Positions 7,239 through 17,472 are shown, counted from the first letter of the stretch. The stretch: 64,000 nucleotides of DNA from an uncultured Holophagaceae bacterium (GCA_903937385.1 CAIZZF010000008.1:62001-126000), one strand, 5' to 3'. A program made the numbers and translations. The notes: generated by a model not told the origin, from the letters alone.

Positions 7239-9845
7239 ATGCCCGCCTCCCCCTTCCAACAGGAGCTTGTTCCGGAACGCCCGCGGCAGCCCTGGGCGCT
7301 GGCGCTCGTGGTGCTGCTGGTCTGCCTCGGCGCCACCCTCGTGGCCTGGGTCACCGCCCGGCAGGGGCAGCAGCAGCGGGACCACGCCCGCCTGGACCGG
7401 TTCGTCGTCCGGACCCAGCTCAACCTCCTGGACCGCCTGGGGCGCTACGAGGACATCGCCCGGGGAGCCGAGGGTTTCTTCAGCGGGGAGCTGCGCCACC
7501 AGGATCGGGCCCCGTGGCACGACTACGTGGCCCGCCTGGACCTGCCCGGGCGCCACCCGGGACTGACCAGCCTCGCCTTCATCCGACGGGTCCCAAGCGG
7601 GGACCTGCGGGCCTTCTTCTCGGCCAACCCCCACCTCAGCCAGCGCTACCTGCTACCCGCTTCTGATCCGCTCTACCTGCCCTTTCCGGACACCCCGGGC
7701 GATCACCTCATCATCCAGCTGTGCGAGCCCGGCGACCGAGCGGCACTGGCGCTGGGCCTCGACGTCGCTTCCAATCCGAGTCAGCGAGCCGCCGCCGAGC
7801 GGGCAGAGGGGACCGGTCAGCCAGTGCTCTCGGGGCTGATCCAGTTCACCCGCCCCGAAGGCCGGTTTGATGCCGTGACCCTCTTCGTGCCTGTCTTCGC
7901 AGGGAATCCCGCCGATGCCGCCAGCCGGCGGCAGGCCCTCAAGGGCTGGGTCTCCGCTGGCATCCTCATCAAGGAGCTCATGGCCGACATCCTCCGCGGG
8001 GAGGACCAGGGCATCGCCCTCGAGGTGGTGGACACCCAGGCCGCTGGAGGCCCCCAGGTGCTCTTCGTCAATCCCGATTGGCCCCCGGGCGCCTCCCCCA
8101 GCCTGAGCAAGCGGGTGGTCCTCGCCGACCGCGAGGTGGAACTGCGTTACGGCCTCCGGCGGGCCTTCTACCAGACCGAGGGGCGCAACCTGAGCCTGGT
8201 CCTCTTGCTGGGCGGACTGGTCGTCAGCTTCAGCCTGGCGGGGCTGGTGTGGTCCCTGGCCGGGACCCGACAGCGCGCCATGAAGCTGGCCCAGGACATG
8301 AACGCCTCCCTCTACGAGGCCCTGCAGCGGAACCGCAGCCACCTGGCCTCCACCCCCCTGGCGGTGATCGAGACCGACGCGGCCTTCCGGGTGCGCGAGT
8401 GGAACCCAACGGCAGAGCGGATCTTCGGCTACACCCGGGAGGACATCCTGGGCCAGGATCCCCGGCTGCTCATCCCCGAGGAGCACCAGGCCGAGGTGGA
8501 GGAGCAGCGCCAGACCTTGCTCAGGTCCGACACCGGCGGCCGGTTCACCACCGAGAACCTCACACTCACGGGCCAGCGAATCCTGTGTGACTGGTACGCG
8601 TCAGCCCTGCGGGGCGAGGACGGCCGCTTCCTCGGGGTCATCCTGCTGGCGGAGGACGTCACCGAGCGCCGCCGGGCCGAGAGCGCCCTGCGCCAGGCGC
8701 AGAAGCTGGAGAGCCTCGGCGTCCTGGCCGGAGGCATCGCCCACGACTTCAACAACCTGCTGACCGCCATCCTCGGCAACACCGAGCTGGCCCTGGAGCG
8801 TGCCCAGGAGAATCCGCCTCTGCGGGCGGCCCTCCAGCGCATCGAGTCCGCGACCCAGCGCGGCGCAGACCTGGCCCGCCAGCTCCTGGCCTATGCGGGC
8901 AAGGCCCGCTTCTCGGTGCGCCCCCTGGACCTGAACGCCCTCATCCGCGAGATGAGCGAGCTGCTGTCCGTGTCCATCTCCAAGAAAGTGACCCTGCTGA
9001 CCGACCTGCAGCCCGACCTGCCCCCGGTGGCCGCGGACAGCGCCCAGTTCCAGCAGGTGGTCATGAACCTGGTGACCAACGCCTCCGAAGCCATCGGCGA
9101 GAAGGCTGGCACCGTGATCCTCCGCACCCGGGCGGTCACCTACTCCAAGGCCGACCTGGTGGTGGCCTTCCCGGGCCAGGTGCTGGATCCGGGCCGCTAT
9201 GTCCGCCTTGAAGTCCAGGACAATGGCTGCGGCATGGACATCGAGACCATCGGCCGCATCTTCGACCCCTTCTTCACCACCAAGTTCACCGGCCGCGGGC
9301 TCGGGCTGTCCGCCATGCTCGGCATCGTCCGGGGCCACCGGGCCGGACTGCGGGTGGAGAGCGCGGCCGACAAGGGCACCACCTTCACCCTGCTCTTCCC
9401 CGCCTCAGAGACTGCCCTGGAGGTGGTGCCGTCCACACCGACCTCGGCCCCCACCGCCACGGGCACCGTGCTGGTGGTGGACGACGAGAGCATCCTCCGC
9501 GAGCTAGCCCGGGGCGCCCTCCAGGGCTCTGGCTTCCAGGTGCTCGAGGCCCGGGACGGGCTTGAAGGTGTGCAACTCTTCGAAAAAGAGAGAGATAACA
9601 TTCACCTGGTCCTGCTCGACATGACCATGCCCCGCATGGGCGGTGCCGAGGCCTTCCGCCGCATCCGGGCGCTCTCACCCACCTGCCCCGTCCTGCTGAC
9701 CAGCGGCTACACCCAGAAGGAGTCCCTGGAGTCCCTGGCGGACCTCCCGCCGGACGGCTTCCTTCAGAAACCCTTCAGGATTCGGGAATTGGTTGCCAAG
9801 GTCCGGGAGATTCTTCGGGACCGGGGTCCAAAAAACAAAACTTAA
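7239..9845 (+). CDS. Hybrid sensor histidine kinase/response regulator with CHASE and PAS domains
   Basis: This 868-residue membrane sensor has a TM helix near residues 20-40, then a periplasmic CHASE-type domain (about 60-310, with [15 protein letters not shown]), then a second TM helix (about 320-345). A PAS domain follows (about 365-470, [21 protein letters not shown]). The kinase core has an H-box [11 protein letters not shown] (His about 502) and HATPase motifs [22 protein letters not shown] and [11 protein letters not shown]-terminal receiver domain carries VVDDES and the phospho-acceptor Asp at about 794 (VLLDMTMP). The CHASE ligand is unknown. There is no adjacent separate regulator, so output is probably by phosphorelay to an unlinked partner. 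It sits upstream of the hemerythrin-Nfn gene but is separated from it by a possible terminator-like structure. Confidence 0.93.
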   Translation: MPASPFQQELVPERPRQPWALALVVLLVCLGATLVAWVTARQGQQQRDHARLDRFVVRTQLNLLDRLGRYEDIARGAEGFFSGELRHQDRAPWHDYVARLDLPGRHPGLTSLAFIRRVPSGDLRAFFSANPHLSQRYLLPASDPLYLPFPDTPGDHLIIQLCEPGDRAALALGLDVASNPSQRAAAERAEGTGQPVLSGLIQFTRPEGRFDAVTLFVPVFAGNPADAASRRQALKGWVSAGILIKELMADILRGEDQGIALEVVDTQAAGGPQVLFVNPDWPPGASPSLSKRVVLADREVELRYGLRRAFYQTEGRNLSLVLLLGGLVVSFSLAGLVWSLAGTRQRAMKLAQDMNASLYEALQRNRSHLASTPLAVIETDAAFRVREWNPTAERIFGYTREDILGQDPRLLIPEEHQAEVEEQRQTLLRSDTGGRFTTENLTLTGQRILCDWYASALRGEDGRFLGVILLAEDVTERRRAESALRQAQKLESLGVLAGGIAHDFNNLLTAILGNTELALERAQENPPLRAALQRIESATQRGADLARQLLAYAGKARFSVRPLDLNALIREMSELLSVSISKKVTLLTDLQPDLPPVAADSAQFQQVVMNLVTNASEAIGEKAGTVILRTRAVTYSKADLVVAFPGQVLDPGRYVRLEVQDNGCGMDIETIGRIFDPFFTTKFTGRGLGLSAMLGIVRGHRAGLRVESAADKGTTFTLLFPASETALEVVPSTPTSAPTATGTVLVVDDESILRELARGALQGSGFQVLEARDGLEGVQLFEKERDNIHLVLLDMTMPRMGGAEAFRRIRALSPTCPVLLTSGYTQKESLESLADLPPDGFLQKPFRIRELVAKVREILRDRGPKNKT

Positions 9846-9871
9846 TAATCATTTGGACATTTACAGATCAC

Positions 9872-9935
9872 ACCTAAGTCCATGCGATAACAGCTCTCTG
9901 TGCCATGGATCACAAGTATTCCTACTTAGGTTTTT
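9872..9935 (+). terminator. Nested-stem structure ending in T5: terminator or structured leader
   Basis: Outer arms ACCTAAGT (9872-9879) and ACTTAGGT (9924-9931) enclose TCCATG/CATGGA (9879-9884/9904-9909) and ACAG/CTGT (9890-9893/9898-9901), and TTTTT follows. It may end the kinase transcript or be a structured 5' leader of the hemerythrin-Nfn gene. The loop is long for a simple terminator. Confidence 0.4.
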
Positions 9936-9989
9936 AGACAAAGAAATCAGGACCTGAACATCTCATGCTGAATGGATCTGGAGGCATCC

Positions 9990-12767
9990 ATGTCCAACTC
10001 TGCCCCGAAGTTGATCAGCTCTGGCAACCTGCCGACGCCCAACTGGCACGCCACACACGAAGAAGCCCTGGGCCGTCTGACCCGGATGTCCGAAGCCCTG
10101 GTCGCCAGCGACTGGACGGGTGTGGACGCCGGCGCCAAGTGGATCTACGAGGTGCTTCGACCCCACAACGAGGCTGAGGAGCGCGAGCTCTTCCCGCTGC
10201 TGGAGGAGATCGGCGCCGAGTCCCTGCTGCAGCGCCTCTTCGAGGACCACCGGCAGATGTGGGACCTGACCCTGCAGCTGCTGGCCGAGATCAATGAGGG
10301 CCAGGTCCGTGCGCCCCGCTCGCTGACCCTGCTGGGCCAGCGGCTGGTGGACCTGATCCGCGACCACATCGAGGCCGAGGACTACCTCATGCTGCCCCTG
10401 CTCAAGGGCAAGTCGCTCTATGCCTCCGATGCGGAGACCCAGGACGGCTACCTGATCCTGGAGAAGAAGCTCATCGCCCCGGAGACCTGGTCCTTCATCG
10501 TCCAGGCCCCCCAGGTGGCCCGCGGCCGCAAGCCGGGCCAGTTCTTCATGGTCGCGCCCTTCCCCGAGAGTGAGCGCATCCCCCTCACCCTGGCCGGTGG
10601 CGACGCGCGCAAGGGCTACATCCACTTCATCATGCAGGAAGTCGGCGCCACCACCCAGGCCATGGGCAAGCTCAGCGCCGGCGACCGCCTCTACGCCGTG
10701 GCCGGTCCCATGGGCACCCCCACCGAGATCGTCGAGGAAGGCACCATCGTGCTGATGGCGGGCGGCTACGGTTCCGCTGCCATCCTGCCTGCGGCCGAGG
10801 AGCTCCACGCCCAGGGCCGCCGCGTCATCACCATCCTCGGCGGCCGCAGCAAGGAGCGCGTGCTGCTGGCCGACGAACTGGGCGCGGCTTCGGCCGAGCT
10901 CATCGTCACCACCGATGACGGCACCCTGGGCCGCCAGGGCCTGGTCACCGACGCCCTCAAGGACATCATCGCCCGGGAGCCCGTCGCCCAGGTGGTCGCC
11001 GTGGGCCCCCTGCCCATGATGCGCGCCGTGGCCGACCTGACGAAGCCCCACGAGATCTTCACCCTGGTGAGCCTCAACGCCCTGATGGTCGACGGCACCG
11101 GCATGTGCGGCGGCTGCCGCGTCTCCGTGGGCGGCCAGACCAAGTTCGCCTGCTTCGACGGCCCGGACTTCGACGGCCACAAGGTGGACTTCAACATGCT
11201 GCGCATGCGGCAGGACTGGTACAAGTCCGAAGAGAAGGACATCTGCAGCCCCGAGGACTGCAAGATCGGCCGCGTGGCCGCCACCGGCCCCGTCGACTAC
11301 TCGCAGTACCTGAACGAGCCCGTCACCGACCTCGACTGGAAGAACCTGGACCTGGGCACCATCAAGCCCAGCCAGAAGATGAAGATCCCCCGTCAGGCCA
11401 TGGCCTGCCAGCCGCCCGAGCTGCGCGTCTGCAACTTCGACGAGGTCAGCCTCGGCCTGTCGGCCGAACAGGCCAAGCTGGAAGCCGCCCGCTGCATCAT
11501 GTGCAAGCACCCCGCCTGCATCGACGGCTGCCCCGTCAGCATCGACATCCCGGCCTTCCTCATGGAGATCGTCAAGGGCGATCCCCAGGGCGCCGCCCGC
11601 GTCATCAAGCAGAGCTCGCCCCTGGGTTCGGTCTGCGGCCGGGTCTGCCCCCAGGAGAAGCAGTGCGAGATCAAGTGCGTCATCGGCATCAAGGGTGAGC
11701 CCGTCTCCATCGGCCGCCTCGAGCGCTTCGCCGCGGACTCCATGCTCGGCTCCACCGAGCTGCCGCCCGTCGAGGCCGCCACGGGCAAGAAAGTGGCCGT
11801 CATCGGCGCGGGCCCCGCGGGCCTCACCGTCGCCGGCGAGCTCATCAAGAAGGGCCACCAGGTCACGGTCTACGACGCCCTGCACAAGCCGGGCGGCGTG
11901 ATGCTCTACGGCATCCCCGAGTTCCGCCTGCCCAACAAGATCGTGGACACGGAAGTGGACACCCTCCGGCGCCTGGGCGTGAAGTTCGTCATGAACACCC
12001 TGATCGGCCGCAGCATGACCCTGGATGACCTGCGCAAGGAGAACGACGCCATCTTCATGGGCACTGGCGCTGGCCTGCCGAAGATGATGGGCATCGCCGG
12101 CGAGGAGTTCAAGGGCGTCTACACCGCCAACGAGTTCCTCACCCGCATCAACCTCATGCGCGCCGACCTGTTCCCGGAATACAGCACCCCGGTGACCATC
12201 GGCAAGCACGTCATCATCGTGGGCGCCGGCAACACCGCCATGGACGCCGCCCGCGCCGCCCGCCGCATGGGCGCCGAGCACGTGACGGTGGTCTACCGCC
12301 GCACCATCAAGGAGTCCACGGCCCGCGGCGAAGAGCTCGAGCACGCCCACGAGGAGGGCGTCGAGTTCAAGTTCCTCACCACCCCCGTGCAGCTCCACGG
12401 CAACGAGAAGGGCTGGATGACCCACGCCGAGTGCGCCGTGATGGAGCTGGGCGAGCCCGGTCCCGACGGCCGCCGTAGCCCCAAGATGACCGACGAGCGC
12501 ATCATGATCCCCTGCGAGACCCTGGTGGTCGCGCTGGGCTTCGATGTGAACCCGCTCATCGCCATGACCGAGAAGGGCCTGCGGACCCTCAAGGGCGGCG
12601 TCGTGGTGGTCAACGAAGAGACCGGCGAGACCTCCCTGCCCGGCGTCTATGCCGGCGGCGATGTCATCACCGGTGGCGCCACCGTCATCCTGGCCATGGG
12701 CCAGGGCCGCCGGGCCGCGGGAGCCATCCACGAGCGCCTCATGGGCGCCGCGGTGTCCAGCTCCTGA
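9990..12767 (+). CDS. Hemerythrin-NfnA-NfnB fusion (ferredoxin/NAD(P)H transhydrogenase-like)
   Basis: About 925 residues; the start at 9990 has GGAGG 5 nt upstream. Residues 1-140 are a hemerythrin HHE domain with the expected ligands H23, H59, E63, H87, H126 and E130. Residues about 150-430 match NfnA/SudB, with FAD/NAD-binding regions and a [2Fe-2S] site DGTGMCGGC plus a downstream FACFDG. Residues about 450-920 match NfnB/SudA (GltD-like), with two cysteine clusters (CIMCKHPACIDGCP and CGRVCPQEKQCEIKC), VIGAGPAGLTVAGEL, IIVGAGNTAMDAARAA, and the C-terminal GVYAGGDVITGGATVILAMGQGR. NfnAB bifurcates electrons between NADPH and ferredoxin plus NAD+. Adjacency to nifJ fits that role. The hemerythrin may sense or scavenge O2 or NO (inference). 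Confidence 0.88.
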   Translation: MSNSAPKLISSGNLPTPNWHATHEEALGRLTRMSEALVASDWTGVDAGAKWIYEVLRPHNEAEERELFPLLEEIGAESLLQRLFEDHRQMWDLTLQLLAEINEGQVRAPRSLTLLGQRLVDLIRDHIEAEDYLMLPLLKGKSLYASDAETQDGYLILEKKLIAPETWSFIVQAPQVARGRKPGQFFMVAPFPESERIPLTLAGGDARKGYIHFIMQEVGATTQAMGKLSAGDRLYAVAGPMGTPTEIVEEGTIVLMAGGYGSAAILPAAEELHAQGRRVITILGGRSKERVLLADELGAASAELIVTTDDGTLGRQGLVTDALKDIIAREPVAQVVAVGPLPMMRAVADLTKPHEIFTLVSLNALMVDGTGMCGGCRVSVGGQTKFACFDGPDFDGHKVDFNMLRMRQDWYKSEEKDICSPEDCKIGRVAATGPVDYSQYLNEPVTDLDWKNLDLGTIKPSQKMKIPRQAMACQPPELRVCNFDEVSLGLSAEQAKLEAARCIMCKHPACIDGCPVSIDIPAFLMEIVKGDPQGAARVIKQSSPLGSVCGRVCPQEKQCEIKCVIGIKGEPVSIGRLERFAADSMLGSTELPPVEAATGKKVAVIGAGPAGLTVAGELIKKGHQVTVYDALHKPGGVMLYGIPEFRLPNKIVDTEVDTLRRLGVKFVMNTLIGRSMTLDDLRKENDAIFMGTGAGLPKMMGIAGEEFKGVYTANEFLTRINLMRADLFPEYSTPVTIGKHVIIVGAGNTAMDAARAARRMGAEHVTVVYRRTIKESTARGEELEHAHEEGVEFKFLTTPVQLHGNEKGWMTHAECAVMELGEPGPDGRRSPKMTDERIMIPCETLVVALGFDVNPLIAMTEKGLRTLKGGVVVVNEETGETSLPGVYAGGDVITGGATVILAMGQGRRAAGAIHERLMGAAVSSS

Positions 12768-12803
12768 CGCCGGAATTTCCAGTGAAGACGACCGATTTAT
12801 CAT

Positions 12804-12838
12804 GTATCATGGGACAGGTGAATTACCTGTCCTGATAC
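12804..12838. promoter_or_regulatory. Long palindrome upstream of nifJ
   Basis: Left arm GTATCA-TG-GGACAGGT (12804-12819) and right arm ACCTGTCCTGATAC (12825-12838) are complementary over 14 bp apart from a 2-base bulge, around the centre GAATT. It lies 45 bp before nifJ. No T-run follows, so it is more likely an operator (possibly Rrf2-type) or an mRNA hairpin than a terminator. Confidence 0.55.
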
Positions 12839-12883
12839 CTATCGCCGGAATGGTCCAGCGGACCCCCGGAAGGAGCAAACAAA

Positions 12884-15800
12884 ATGACTAAGCGCGTCAT
12901 GAAGACCCTGGATGGGAACGAGGCCACCGCCTCGGTCGCCCATCGCCTCAGCGAGGTCATCGCCATCTACCCCATCACGCCCTCTTCGAACATGGGTGAG
13001 TGGGCGGACGAGTGGAGCTCCCAGGGGAAGCTGAACGTCTGGAAGACCATCCCCTCGGTCATCGAGATGCAGTCCGAGGGCGGCGCCGCAGGCGCGGTCC
13101 ACGGCGCGCTCCAGGCCGGCAGCCTGACGACGACCTTCACGGCGTCCCAGGGCCTGCTCCTGATGATCCCGAACATGTACAAGATCGCCGGCGAGCTGAC
13201 GCCCTTCTGCATGCACGTCAGCGCCCGCACCCTGGCCACCCACGCCCTGAGCATCTTCGGTGACCACTCGGACGTGATGTCCTGCCGCATGACCGGCTTC
13301 GCCATGCTGAGCTCCGAGAGCGTCCAGCAGGCCCATGACTTCGCCGCCATCTGCCACGCCGCGACCCTGAAGGCCCGCGTGCCCTTCCTGCACTTCTTCG
13401 ACGGCTTCCGCACCAGCCACGAGGTCGCCAAGATCGAGATCCTCACCGACGGCGACCTCCGCCACATGGTGCCGGACGAGCTCGTCGCCCAGTTCCGCAC
13501 CCTGGCCCTGACCCCCGACGCCCCCGTCATCCGCGGCACGGCCCAGAACCCCGACTGCTTCTTCCAGGCCCGCGAGGCCTGCAACTCCTACTACGCCGCC
13601 TGCCCCGCCATCGTGCAGCAGGAGATGGACCGCTTCGGCGCCCTCACCGGCCGCAACTACCGCCTCTATGACTACTACGGGCACCCCGAGGCCGAGCGGG
13701 TCGTCATCATCATGGGCTCCGGCTGCGACACCACCCACGAGTACGTCGAGCACGCCGTGAAGCAGGGCGAGAAGGTCGGTGTCCTGAAGGTCCGCCTGTT
13801 CAGGCCCTTCGCCATCCCCGAGTTCGTCCGCGCCCTGCCCGCCTCCGTCAAGAAGCTGGCCGTGCTGGACCGCTGCAAGGAGCCGGGCGCCCCCGCCGAG
13901 CCCATGCACCTGGAAGTCATCGCCGCCCTGCACGAGGGCCGCGAAGAGGGCCACACCACCCTCAACCCCAAGATCGTGGGCGGCCGCTACGGCCTCTCCT
14001 CCAAGGAGTTCACCCCGGCCATGGTCAAGGGTGTCTTCGAGAACCTGGCCAAGGACAAGCCGAAGAACAACTTCACCATCGGCATCGTGGATGACGTCAG
14101 CCACACCTCCCTGCCCTATGACCCCAGCTTCGACGTGGAGCCCGCGGATGTGACCCGCGCCCTCTTCTACGGCCTGGGCGCTGACGGCACCGTGGGCGCG
14201 AACAAGAACTCCATCAAGATCATCGCCGAGGAGACCCCCAACTTCGGCCAGGGCTACTTCGTCTACGACTCCAAGAAGTCCGGCGCCATCACCATCAGCC
14301 ACCTGCGCTTCGGGCCCCGCCCCATCCGCAGCGCCTACCTGGTGACCAAGGCCAACTTCATCGCCTGCCACCAGACCAGCTTCCTCGAGAAATACGAAAT
14401 GCTGGAGACCGCGGTCCCCGGCGCCACCTTCCTGCTGAACACCCCCTACGGCAAGGACGCCGTGTGGGAGACCCTGCCCCAGGAAGTGCAGGAGGCCATC
14501 GCCAGCAAGAACCTGAAGTTCTACGTCATCGACGCCTACGAAGTGGCCAAGAACACCGGCATGGGCGTGCGCATCAACACCATCATGCAGACCTGCTTCT
14601 TCGCCATCTCCGGCGTGCTGCCCCGCGAGGAGGCCATCGAGCAGATCAAGAAGGCCATCAAGAAGACCTACGGCAAGAAGGGCGACGCCGTCGTGAAGCA
14701 GAACTTCCACGCCGTCGACGAGACCCTGGCCAACCTCTACGAAGTGAAGGTCCCCGCCACCGCCTCCTCCACCCGCGTGCGGCCCCCCACGGTGCCCACC
14801 GAGGCGCCTGAGTTCATCAAGCGCGTGAGCGCCGTGATGATGGAAGGCAAGGGCGACCTGCTGCCCGTGAGCGCCTTCCCCATCGACGGCACCTGGCCGG
14901 TCGGCACCACCAAGTGGGAGAAGCGCAACATCGCCCTCGAGATTCCCGAGTGGGACGCGGGCATCTGCATCCAGTGCAACAAGTGCGTGATGGTCTGCCC
15001 CCACGCCGCCATCCGCGCCAAGGTCTACGAGCCGGCAGAGCTGGCCGGCGCGCCTGCGACCTTCAAGGCCGTCGACTACAAGGGCGCCGAGTTCAAGGGC
15101 CAGAAGTACTCCCTCCAGGTGGCCCCTGAGGACTGCACCGGCTGCAACCTCTGCGTGGCCGTCTGCCCCGCCAAGGACAAGAGCAACCCCAAGCACAAGG
15201 CCATCGACATGGTCGCCCAGGCCCCGCTGCGCGAGGCTGAGGCCGCCAACTTCCAGTTCTTCCTGGACCTGCCCGAGGTCGACCGCACCAAGGTCAAGAT
15301 GGACATGAAGGGCAGCCAGTTCCTCGAGCCGCTCTTCGAGTTCTCCGGCGCCTGCTCCGGCTGCGGCGAGACCCCCTACATCAAGCTGCTCACCCAGCTC
15401 TTCGGCGACCGCACCCTGATCGCCAACGCCACCGGCTGCTCCAGCATCTACGGCGGCAACCTGCCCACCACGCCCTACACCAAGAACCGCGACGGCCGCG
15501 GGCCCGCCTGGGCCAACAGCCTCTTCGAGGACAACGCGGAGTTCGGTCTGGGCCTGCGCCTCTCGGTGGACAAGCACCAGGAGTTCGCCCTCGAGCTGAT
15601 GCACCGCCTGTCCGCCACGCTGGGTGACGAGCTCATCGCCGGCATCGCCACCGCCGACCAGAGCAACGAGGCCGGCATCAAGGCCCAGCGCGAGCGGGTC
15701 GAGATCCTCAAGCAGAAGGTCCGCCTCATGGCCGAACCCGAAGCCAAGATGCTGCTCGACCTCGCCGACTACCTGGTCGACAAGAGCGTCTGGATCGTCG

Positions 15801-16444
15801 GTGGTGACGGCTGGGCCTACGACATCGGCTACGGCGGCCTGGACCATGTCCTCGCCTCTGGCCGCAACGTGAACGTCCTGGTGCTCGACACCGAGGTCTA
15901 CTCCAACACCGGTGGCCAGGCCTCCAAGTCCACGCCCATGGGCGCTGGCGCCAAGTTCGCCACGGCCGGCAAGAGCATGCCCAAGAAGGATCTCGGCATG
16001 ATCTCCATGACCTACGGCGGCATCTACGTGGCCAAGGTCGCCTTCGGCTTCCGCGACGCGCAGACCGTCAAGGCCTTCCAGGAAGCCGAGTCCTACAAGG
16101 GACCCAGCATCATCCTCGCCTACAGCCACTGCATCGCCCACGGCTACGACATGGCCAACGGCTGTGACCAGCAGAAGCTCGCGGTGGACTGCGGTCACTG
16201 GCCGCTGTTCCGCTTCGATCCCCGCCGCGCCGACCTGGGCCAGAACCCGCTCCAGATGGACTCCGGTTCCCCGAAGATCACCCTCGGCGAGTATGTCCGC
16301 AACGAGACCCGCTTCCGGATGATCGAGCAGCAGAACCCCGAGCACTTCAAGAAGCTGCTCGCCCAGTCCCAGCACGAAATCTCCAACCGGTTCTCCGTCT
16401 ACGAGCAGCTCTCCAAGCTGACCGTGACCCCCAAGGAAAGCTGA
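12884..16444 (+). CDS. nifJ: Pyruvate:ferredoxin (flavodoxin) oxidoreductase, single-chain
   Basis: It oxidises pyruvate with CoA to acetyl-CoA and CO2, reducing ferredoxin, in the cytoplasm. At 1186 residues it is full length for homodimeric PFOR. Domain I carries AIYPITPSSNMGEWADEW, and the gamma-like domain spans about 420-640. The two-cluster ferredoxin domain has CIQCNKCVMVCP (about 690) and CTGCNLCVAVCP (about 750). The proximal cluster motif is CSGCGETPY (about 825). The TPP domain has GGDGWAYDIGYGGLDHVL and DTEVYSNTGGQASKSTPMG. The start has GGAAGGAG upstream. It follows the hemerythrin-Nfn fusion and is 7 bp from a DHOD-like gene. A long palindrome precedes it. Confidence 0.97.
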   Translation: MTKRVMKTLDGNEATASVAHRLSEVIAIYPITPSSNMGEWADEWSSQGKLNVWKTIPSVIEMQSEGGAAGAVHGALQAGSLTTTFTASQGLLLMIPNMYKIAGELTPFCMHVSARTLATHALSIFGDHSDVMSCRMTGFAMLSSESVQQAHDFAAICHAATLKARVPFLHFFDGFRTSHEVAKIEILTDGDLRHMVPDELVAQFRTLALTPDAPVIRGTAQNPDCFFQAREACNSYYAACPAIVQQEMDRFGALTGRNYRLYDYYGHPEAERVVIIMGSGCDTTHEYVEHAVKQGEKVGVLKVRLFRPFAIPEFVRALPASVKKLAVLDRCKEPGAPAEPMHLEVIAALHEGREEGHTTLNPKIVGGRYGLSSKEFTPAMVKGVFENLAKDKPKNNFTIGIVDDVSHTSLPYDPSFDVEPADVTRALFYGLGADGTVGANKNSIKIIAEETPNFGQGYFVYDSKKSGAITISHLRFGPRPIRSAYLVTKANFIACHQTSFLEKYEMLETAVPGATFLLNTPYGKDAVWETLPQEVQEAIASKNLKFYVIDAYEVAKNTGMGVRINTIMQTCFFAISGVLPREEAIEQIKKAIKKTYGKKGDAVVKQNFHAVDETLANLYEVKVPATASSTRVRPPTVPTEAPEFIKRVSAVMMEGKGDLLPVSAFPIDGTWPVGTTKWEKRNIALEIPEWDAGICIQCNKCVMVCPHAAIRAKVYEPAELAGAPATFKAVDYKGAEFKGQKYSLQVAPEDCTGCNLCVAVCPAKDKSNPKHKAIDMVAQAPLREAEAANFQFFLDLPEVDRTKVKMDMKGSQFLEPLFEFSGACSGCGETPYIKLLTQLFGDRTLIANATGCSSIYGGNLPTTPYTKNRDGRGPAWANSLFEDNAEFGLGLRLSVDKHQEFALELMHRLSATLGDELIAGIATADQSNEAGIKAQRERVEILKQKVRLMAEPEAKMLLDLADYLVDKSVWIVGGDGWAYDIGYGGLDHVLASGRNVNVLVLDTEVYSNTGGQASKSTPMGAGAKFATAGKSMPKKDLGMISMTYGGIYVAKVAFGFRDAQTVKAFQEAESYKGPSIILAYSHCIAHGYDMANGCDQQKLAVDCGHWPLFRFDPRRADLGQNPLQMDSGSPKITLGEYVRNETRFRMIEQQNPEHFKKLLAQSQHEISNRFSVYEQLSKLTVTPKES

Positions 16445-16451
16445 GGCTGCC

Positions 16452-17444
16452 ATGGATCTCAAAACCTCGTATCTCGGTCTCCAACTGGCCCATCCCCTGA
16501 TGGCCGGTGCGTCGCCCCTGGTTGATGACATGGGCATGGTCAAGCGCCTCGAAGACGCCGGCGTCTCCGGCATCGTGATGCACTCCCTCTTCGAGGAGCA
16601 GATCACCCGCGAAGAGCAGGGCACGCTCATGGACATGGAGCTGCACGCGAACTCCAACGCCGAGGCCGTCTCCTACTTCCCCCAGCCCGATGACTTCCGG
16701 CTCGGGCCCGAGCGCTACCTCGAGCAGCTCCGCCGCATCAAGGAGGCCGTGGCCGTTCCGGTCATCGCCTCCCTGAACGGCACCACCGCCGCGGGCTGGC
16801 TGCACTACGCCCAGCTCATGGAGCAGGCCGGCGCCGACGCGCTCGAGCTGAACGTCTACTACATCGCGACGGATGCCAAGGAGTCCGCTGCCGATGTGGA
16901 GAAGCGCACCCTCGACGTGGTCCGCACCGTGAAGGCCCAGGTGAAGATCCCCGTCGCCGTGAAGCTCTCTCCGTTCTTCTCCTCCCTGGCGCACTTCGCC
17001 ATGGAGCTGGAGGCGGCGGGCGCCGATGGCCTGGTGCTCTTCAACCGGTTCTTCCAGCCCGACATCAACGTGGAGGAGCTGCTGGCCGAGCCCAGCCTCC
17101 AGCTGTCCGGTCCCTCGGACCTGCTGCTCCGCCTCCGCTGGCTCGCGGTACTCCACGGACGCATCAAGGGCAGCCTCGCGGTCACCGGTGGTGTCCATGA
17201 CGGCATCGGCGCCCTGAAGGCCGTCATGGCCGGTGCAGACGCCGTCCAGATGGTGTCCGCCCTGCTGATCCACGGACCCGAGCGGCTGGCCCAGACCCGC
17301 GCGACCCTGGCCGAGTGGCTGGAGGAGCACGAGTACGAGTCCCTGGCCCAGGCCCGGGGCAGCATGAGCCTGCTGAAGAGCCCGAATCCCCAGGCCTTCA
17401 CCCGCGCCAACTACATGCGAATCCTCAACGGCTGGAAGCCCTGA
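16452..17444 (+). CDS. Dihydroorotate dehydrogenase-like flavoprotein (PFOR-associated)
   Basis: 330 residues of an FMN TIM-barrel related to dihydroorotate dehydrogenase. It begins MDLKTSYLGLQLAHPLMAGASPL. Phosphate and flavin-binding features include VKLSPFFSSL near 175 and TGGVHDGIGALKAVMAGADAVQMVSALL near 240-270. Genes of this family commonly sit directly after nifJ and are annotated DHOD-like. Their true substrate is not established, and no other pyrimidine genes are adjacent here. The gene lies 7 bp after nifJ and is surely cotranscribed. The run ends at a strong hairpin at 17473. Confidence 0.85.
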   Translation: MDLKTSYLGLQLAHPLMAGASPLVDDMGMVKRLEDAGVSGIVMHSLFEEQITREEQGTLMDMELHANSNAEAVSYFPQPDDFRLGPERYLEQLRRIKEAVAVPVIASLNGTTAAGWLHYAQLMEQAGADALELNVYYIATDAKESAADVEKRTLDVVRTVKAQVKIPVAVKLSPFFSSLAHFAMELEAAGADGLVLFNRFFQPDINVEELLAEPSLQLSGPSDLLLRLRWLAVLHGRIKGSLAVTGGVHDGIGALKAVMAGADAVQMVSALLIHGPERLAQTRATLAEWLEEHEYESLAQARGSMSLLKSPNPQAFTRANYMRILNGWKP

Positions 17445-17472
17445 AATCGGATGTTTCCCGTCCCGCAATTCT

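Noticed and set aside
9963-12803. Antisense open frame of over 900 codons opposite the hemerythrin-Nfn fusion
   Set aside because: Same GC-bias artefact; rich in Gly, Ala, His and Asp with no domain, while the sense frame has conserved motifs throughout.
12839-16657. Antisense open frame of over 1200 codons opposite nifJ
   Set aside because: The plus strand encodes an intact PFOR with all motifs. Long antisense frames arise from the high-GC third-position bias; the antisense protein is low complexity with no recognisable domain.
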